A stretch of 64,000 nucleotides of DNA. Source: Holothuria scabra (taxonomy: Eukaryota > Echinodermata > Holothuroidea > Aspidochirotida > Holothuriidae). Position 1 is the stretch's first letter. Every line of letters starts with the position of its first letter. Shown in pieces: positions 61,389 through 64,000 of the stretch. The notes beneath the pieces were generated by a model that did not search any database, was not told where the DNA came from, and saw only the letters and a list, made by a program, of their open reading frames with translations. Location: contig CM074200.1 in assembly GCA_037179385.1 (NCBI GenBank), forward strand, positions 30,445,884 through 30,509,883. The letters run 5' to 3'. The translations under genes and the position numbers were made by a program.

Positions 61389-61636
61389 CGTCTTTGTTCT
61401 TACTTAATTTCTGCTCCGTTACTTTATTATTGAAGTGCTTCTGTACCAATAATAAGTCTTGTTTTTACCGTATTTTATCGTTGTTGTTGTATTTTGCCTG
61501 GTCATTGTCTGCGTGATTTATTCTGGCCACTTATCGCCATAAAACCCTGCTCCAGTCTGTGGAAATCTATAACTCGGTTCTCCTCTAAGTAAATTGTTTT
61601 AGTGCCGCCGGAAGGACACACCGATTTGGCGTTACA
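61389..61636 (+). repeat. Right part of the interrupted LTR
   Basis: Continuation of 53226-53306. It ends CGTTACA, immediately before a primer-binding site (TGGTGGCCAGCAGTCGGATTC from 61638), so it is a 5' LTR on the plus strand. Confidence 0.55.
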
Positions 61637-61637
61637 T

Positions 61638-61825
61638 TGGTGGCCAGCAGTCGGATTCTGTTACTGAGAATGGCTGTTCACCTGAGCAATGGTCCTACTG
61701 GACAACAGGAGGTGTTGCCTTGTTTAGGTTCACAGTGGGAAGACAGAGTCCGCGAGGAACCCACACTTGGTGTTATTGATACTCCGGCGAGAAATTTTAA
61801 TAGTTCTTCGGTTAGTGGAGGGTAG
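61638..61825 (+). pseudogene. Start of a third Ty3/gypsy-type element (PBS and gag N-terminus)
   Basis: After the primer-binding site an ATG at 61670 opens MAVHLSNGPTGQQEVLPCLG, reaching a stop at 61823. It shows no diagnostic motif, but position right after a PBS suggests a Gag start. The frame decays beyond. This element is distinct from both the young and the decayed gypsy elements. Confidence 0.45.
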
Positions 61826-62068
61826 TGTCACAGCGAAGACAGGGGCGATGGACACACGCTACCTGGTGAGTGTTTGTCAGTTTTTCGTAAGTCGTGTTTA
61901 GATATTAGGCCAGGTAGTATGAGAAGCAATGATACTTCGACCAGGGCTGTGAGGTCACCGCTAACGGCGAGTGACAGGGGTGTGATGTTATCTGGTGACG
62001 AAGTCGATAAGTTCCACTCAGATATATGTGAGAAAGAAAGATACCCACAGACGGGTGTAAGCAAAACG

Positions 62069-62127
62069 AAGACCGAAGACCGAAGACCGAAGACCGAAGA
62101 CGGAAGACCGTAGACGGAAGACTGAAG
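62069..62127 (+). repeat. 7-bp minisatellite (GAAGACC)
   Basis: About eight units of GAAGACC/GAAGACG, some with CGTAGACG variants. Confidence 0.85.
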
Positions 62128-62369
62128 CTCATATACACAAACGCATTTACAATTAATCTTAGAAGCATAGCCAAGCTCCCTGCATCGGTGAAGTCTATGC
62201 GTTCCAACTATCAATACGACGAAGCTAGTCGCAGTTCCGCACAAACACAGGAGCTAGGCCCCCTAGTTCTCTCAAAAGTTAACATGAAGGGGCGGCCACT
62301 GACAAACCCTTCCATTAGTATACATATATACGCATGTTTTATTTTGATTTGCACCCAATCAGCTTTCGG

Positions 62370-63770
62370 GTGGTGACACGTCTCCGTTTTGAATACCCCG
62401 ACCTGCAAATGTAGCTTTGAACGCTACTTTCCTTGCGACACTGCCTTAATTATTAGTTAAATTTTGTCGGTAATTCACTCATAATGTTTGCAAATAAAGC
62501 CATTAATTGTACGATAGGTTCTATCGACTTTGCATTTGTGCTAAGGGTACAAAAGTCTGGTCTTTGTTTTGAAAATCTAGAGTTATTATAGTGGCGGTGA
62601 GAGGGGACAGGGATAGCTAGAATGTACGTACTTAAGTTGATATATAACCTATGCCCCAATTCGAATTAAGCCCCAAAAGGACGCTTGAAGGCGATTTGAG
62701 TCTGTCGGGAGGGGGGTGGGGGACTGGAACGCCCAACGGACTATATGGACGCACAACATTGCCCGCTTCTTTTCCCATAACTTTTTATACGTTTCAATTT
62801 GTCTGCGGACCTCCGTGGTTCGGTTTGTGGCACGTTTTCGTTTTAAAGATCATGATATACAAATTTATTTTTGTTTACTACATTTTTTTTAATACTCTCT
62901 TAGTTATCAGTCAGTTTTGTCGGAAATTTGCTCGGAATATTTTTGAATGAAGTCTACAATTCCACGATAAGTTTCATCGAATTTGCATGAATGCTAAGGG
63001 TGTAAAAGTCTGGTCTTCGTTATGAAAACCTAGACTGCTAGAGTCATTACAGTGTAGAAAACAGGGAGTTCAGTGACAGGGACGGAAATGGCCTGTATGG
63101 ACGTACTAAAGTTGATATAAACCTACGCCCCAATTGAAATAAAACCTGACCAGCTTACAGGTAATTTGAATCTGCCAAGGGGAAGGAGGGGGTGTAGAAC
63201 GCCTTTCTGGACTTGTATGGACGCCCAGCCATTGCCCACCTCTTTTCTCAAAAGTTTTTACACCGTTCAATTTGTCTGCGACCCTTTGTGGTTCGGTTTG
63301 TGACAGGTCTTCGTCGCAGACGAATTGAACGGTGTAACAACTTATGGGAAAAGAAGCGGGCAATGGCTGGGCGTCCATACAAGTCCAGAAAGGCGTTCTG
63401 CACCCCCTCCCCTCCCCTTGGCAGACTCAAATTACCTGTAAGCTTGTTAGGTTTTATTTCAATTGGGGCATAGGTTTTATATAAACTTTAGTACGTCCAT
63501 ACAGGCCGTTTCAGCCCTGTCATCGAATTCACTGTTTTCCACACTGCAGTAATAACTCTAGATTTTCAAAACGAAGACCACATTTTTTTCACCCTTAGAA
63601 ATTATGGAAATTCGCTGAAACTTATCGTGCATTCGTAGATATTCTTTGCAATTATTCTAAGCGAATTGCCGACAAAATTCAACTAATAACTAAACAGGTA
63701 TCGCTAGAAAAGTAAAGATCAAATGTACATTTGCGGGTCGTGATATTCAAAACGAAGACGTGTCATTACC
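62370..63770. repeat. Large foldback element with internal duplication
   Basis: The left end (TGGTGACACGTCTCCGTTTT) is mirrored by the right end (AAAACGAAGACGTGTCATTA). Symmetry continues inward for about 400 bp (GTCTGGTCTT, GCCCCAATT, GTATGGACG, AATTTGTCTGCG) to a centre near 63310. The left arm is present twice in tandem (about 62450-62850 and 62905-63300). The ORFs inside are mirror images of each other and not convincing genes. Confidence 0.75.
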
Positions 63771-64000
63771 GGACCGTTCCCAGGGGCAGATCAAACTTAA
63801 ACATATAAAAACTTATGGGAAGGTGAGCGGTAACTGGATCAGGGCCCAGGTAGTTTGGGGGTGTTCATGACCCTTCTACCCATCCCGTACGGACTCCAGT
63901 GACCTGTCGCTATCATTTCATATTTTCCCAGAATTGAGGAATAGGGTGTATTTTTACTTCAGAACGCCTATACAAACTGCTAATGCACTTTTGACTGAAT
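63771..64000. other. No gene recognised
   Basis: Nothing identifiable to the window edge. Confidence 0.4.

Noticed and set aside
62060..62130. Possible CRISPR-like short repeats
   Set aside because: The units are 7 bp, contiguous and without spacers; this is a minisatellite in animal DNA.

Overview
This is animal nuclear DNA, most likely from a marine invertebrate deuterostome (an echinoderm such as a sea cucumber fits best; this is inference). It is AT-rich, intron-rich and loaded with transposable elements. There is no operon structure and no bacterial-type gene. The one host gene I can assemble is a secreted i-type (invertebrate) lysozyme on the + strand. It has three exons, at 17261-17309, 35352-35513 and 39742-39944. 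All splice sites are GT/AG, both introns are phase 1, and the product is 137 residues. Its introns are about 18 kb and 4.2 kb and hold many repeats.

Layout. 1-300 is the edge of a non-LTR retrotransposon reverse transcriptase. 301-9.7 kb has no recognisable gene, only two small palindromic elements and a CA repeat. 9.7-16.9 kb is a dense block of (TA)n microsatellites mixed with Penelope-like element (PLE) pieces: three GIY-YIG endonuclease ends, one reverse-transcriptase piece, hammerhead-ribozyme tails, perfect inverted repeats and tRNA-like sequences. 17.2-40.4 kb is the lysozyme gene, with tandem repeats, foldback elements, a TIR element and a MITE family in its introns. 41.5-46.1 kb holds more copies of that MITE family. 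One copy is interrupted by an internally deleted Ty3/gypsy element (41623-44548) whose primer-binding site carries an unusually long stretch of tRNA-Trp. 46.3-52.7 kb is a decayed + strand Ty3/gypsy element.

53.3-61.4 kb is a young, almost intact minus-strand Ty3/gypsy element of 8,078 bp. Its LTRs are 483 bp each with four mismatches between them, and it is flanked by a GTAC target-site duplication. It is inserted into the LTR of a third gypsy element, whose primer-binding site and gag start survive at 61638-61825. The young element carries, between integrase and 3' LTR, an extra ORF that looks like an SGNH/GDSL hydrolase; this is the most interesting item in the window. 62.3-63.8 kb is a large foldback repeat.

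The genes do not form a pathway. The window shows one innate-immunity/digestive enzyme gene in a neighbourhood shaped by at least three retroelement classes (Ty3/gypsy, PLE, non-LTR) and several non-autonomous DNA elements.
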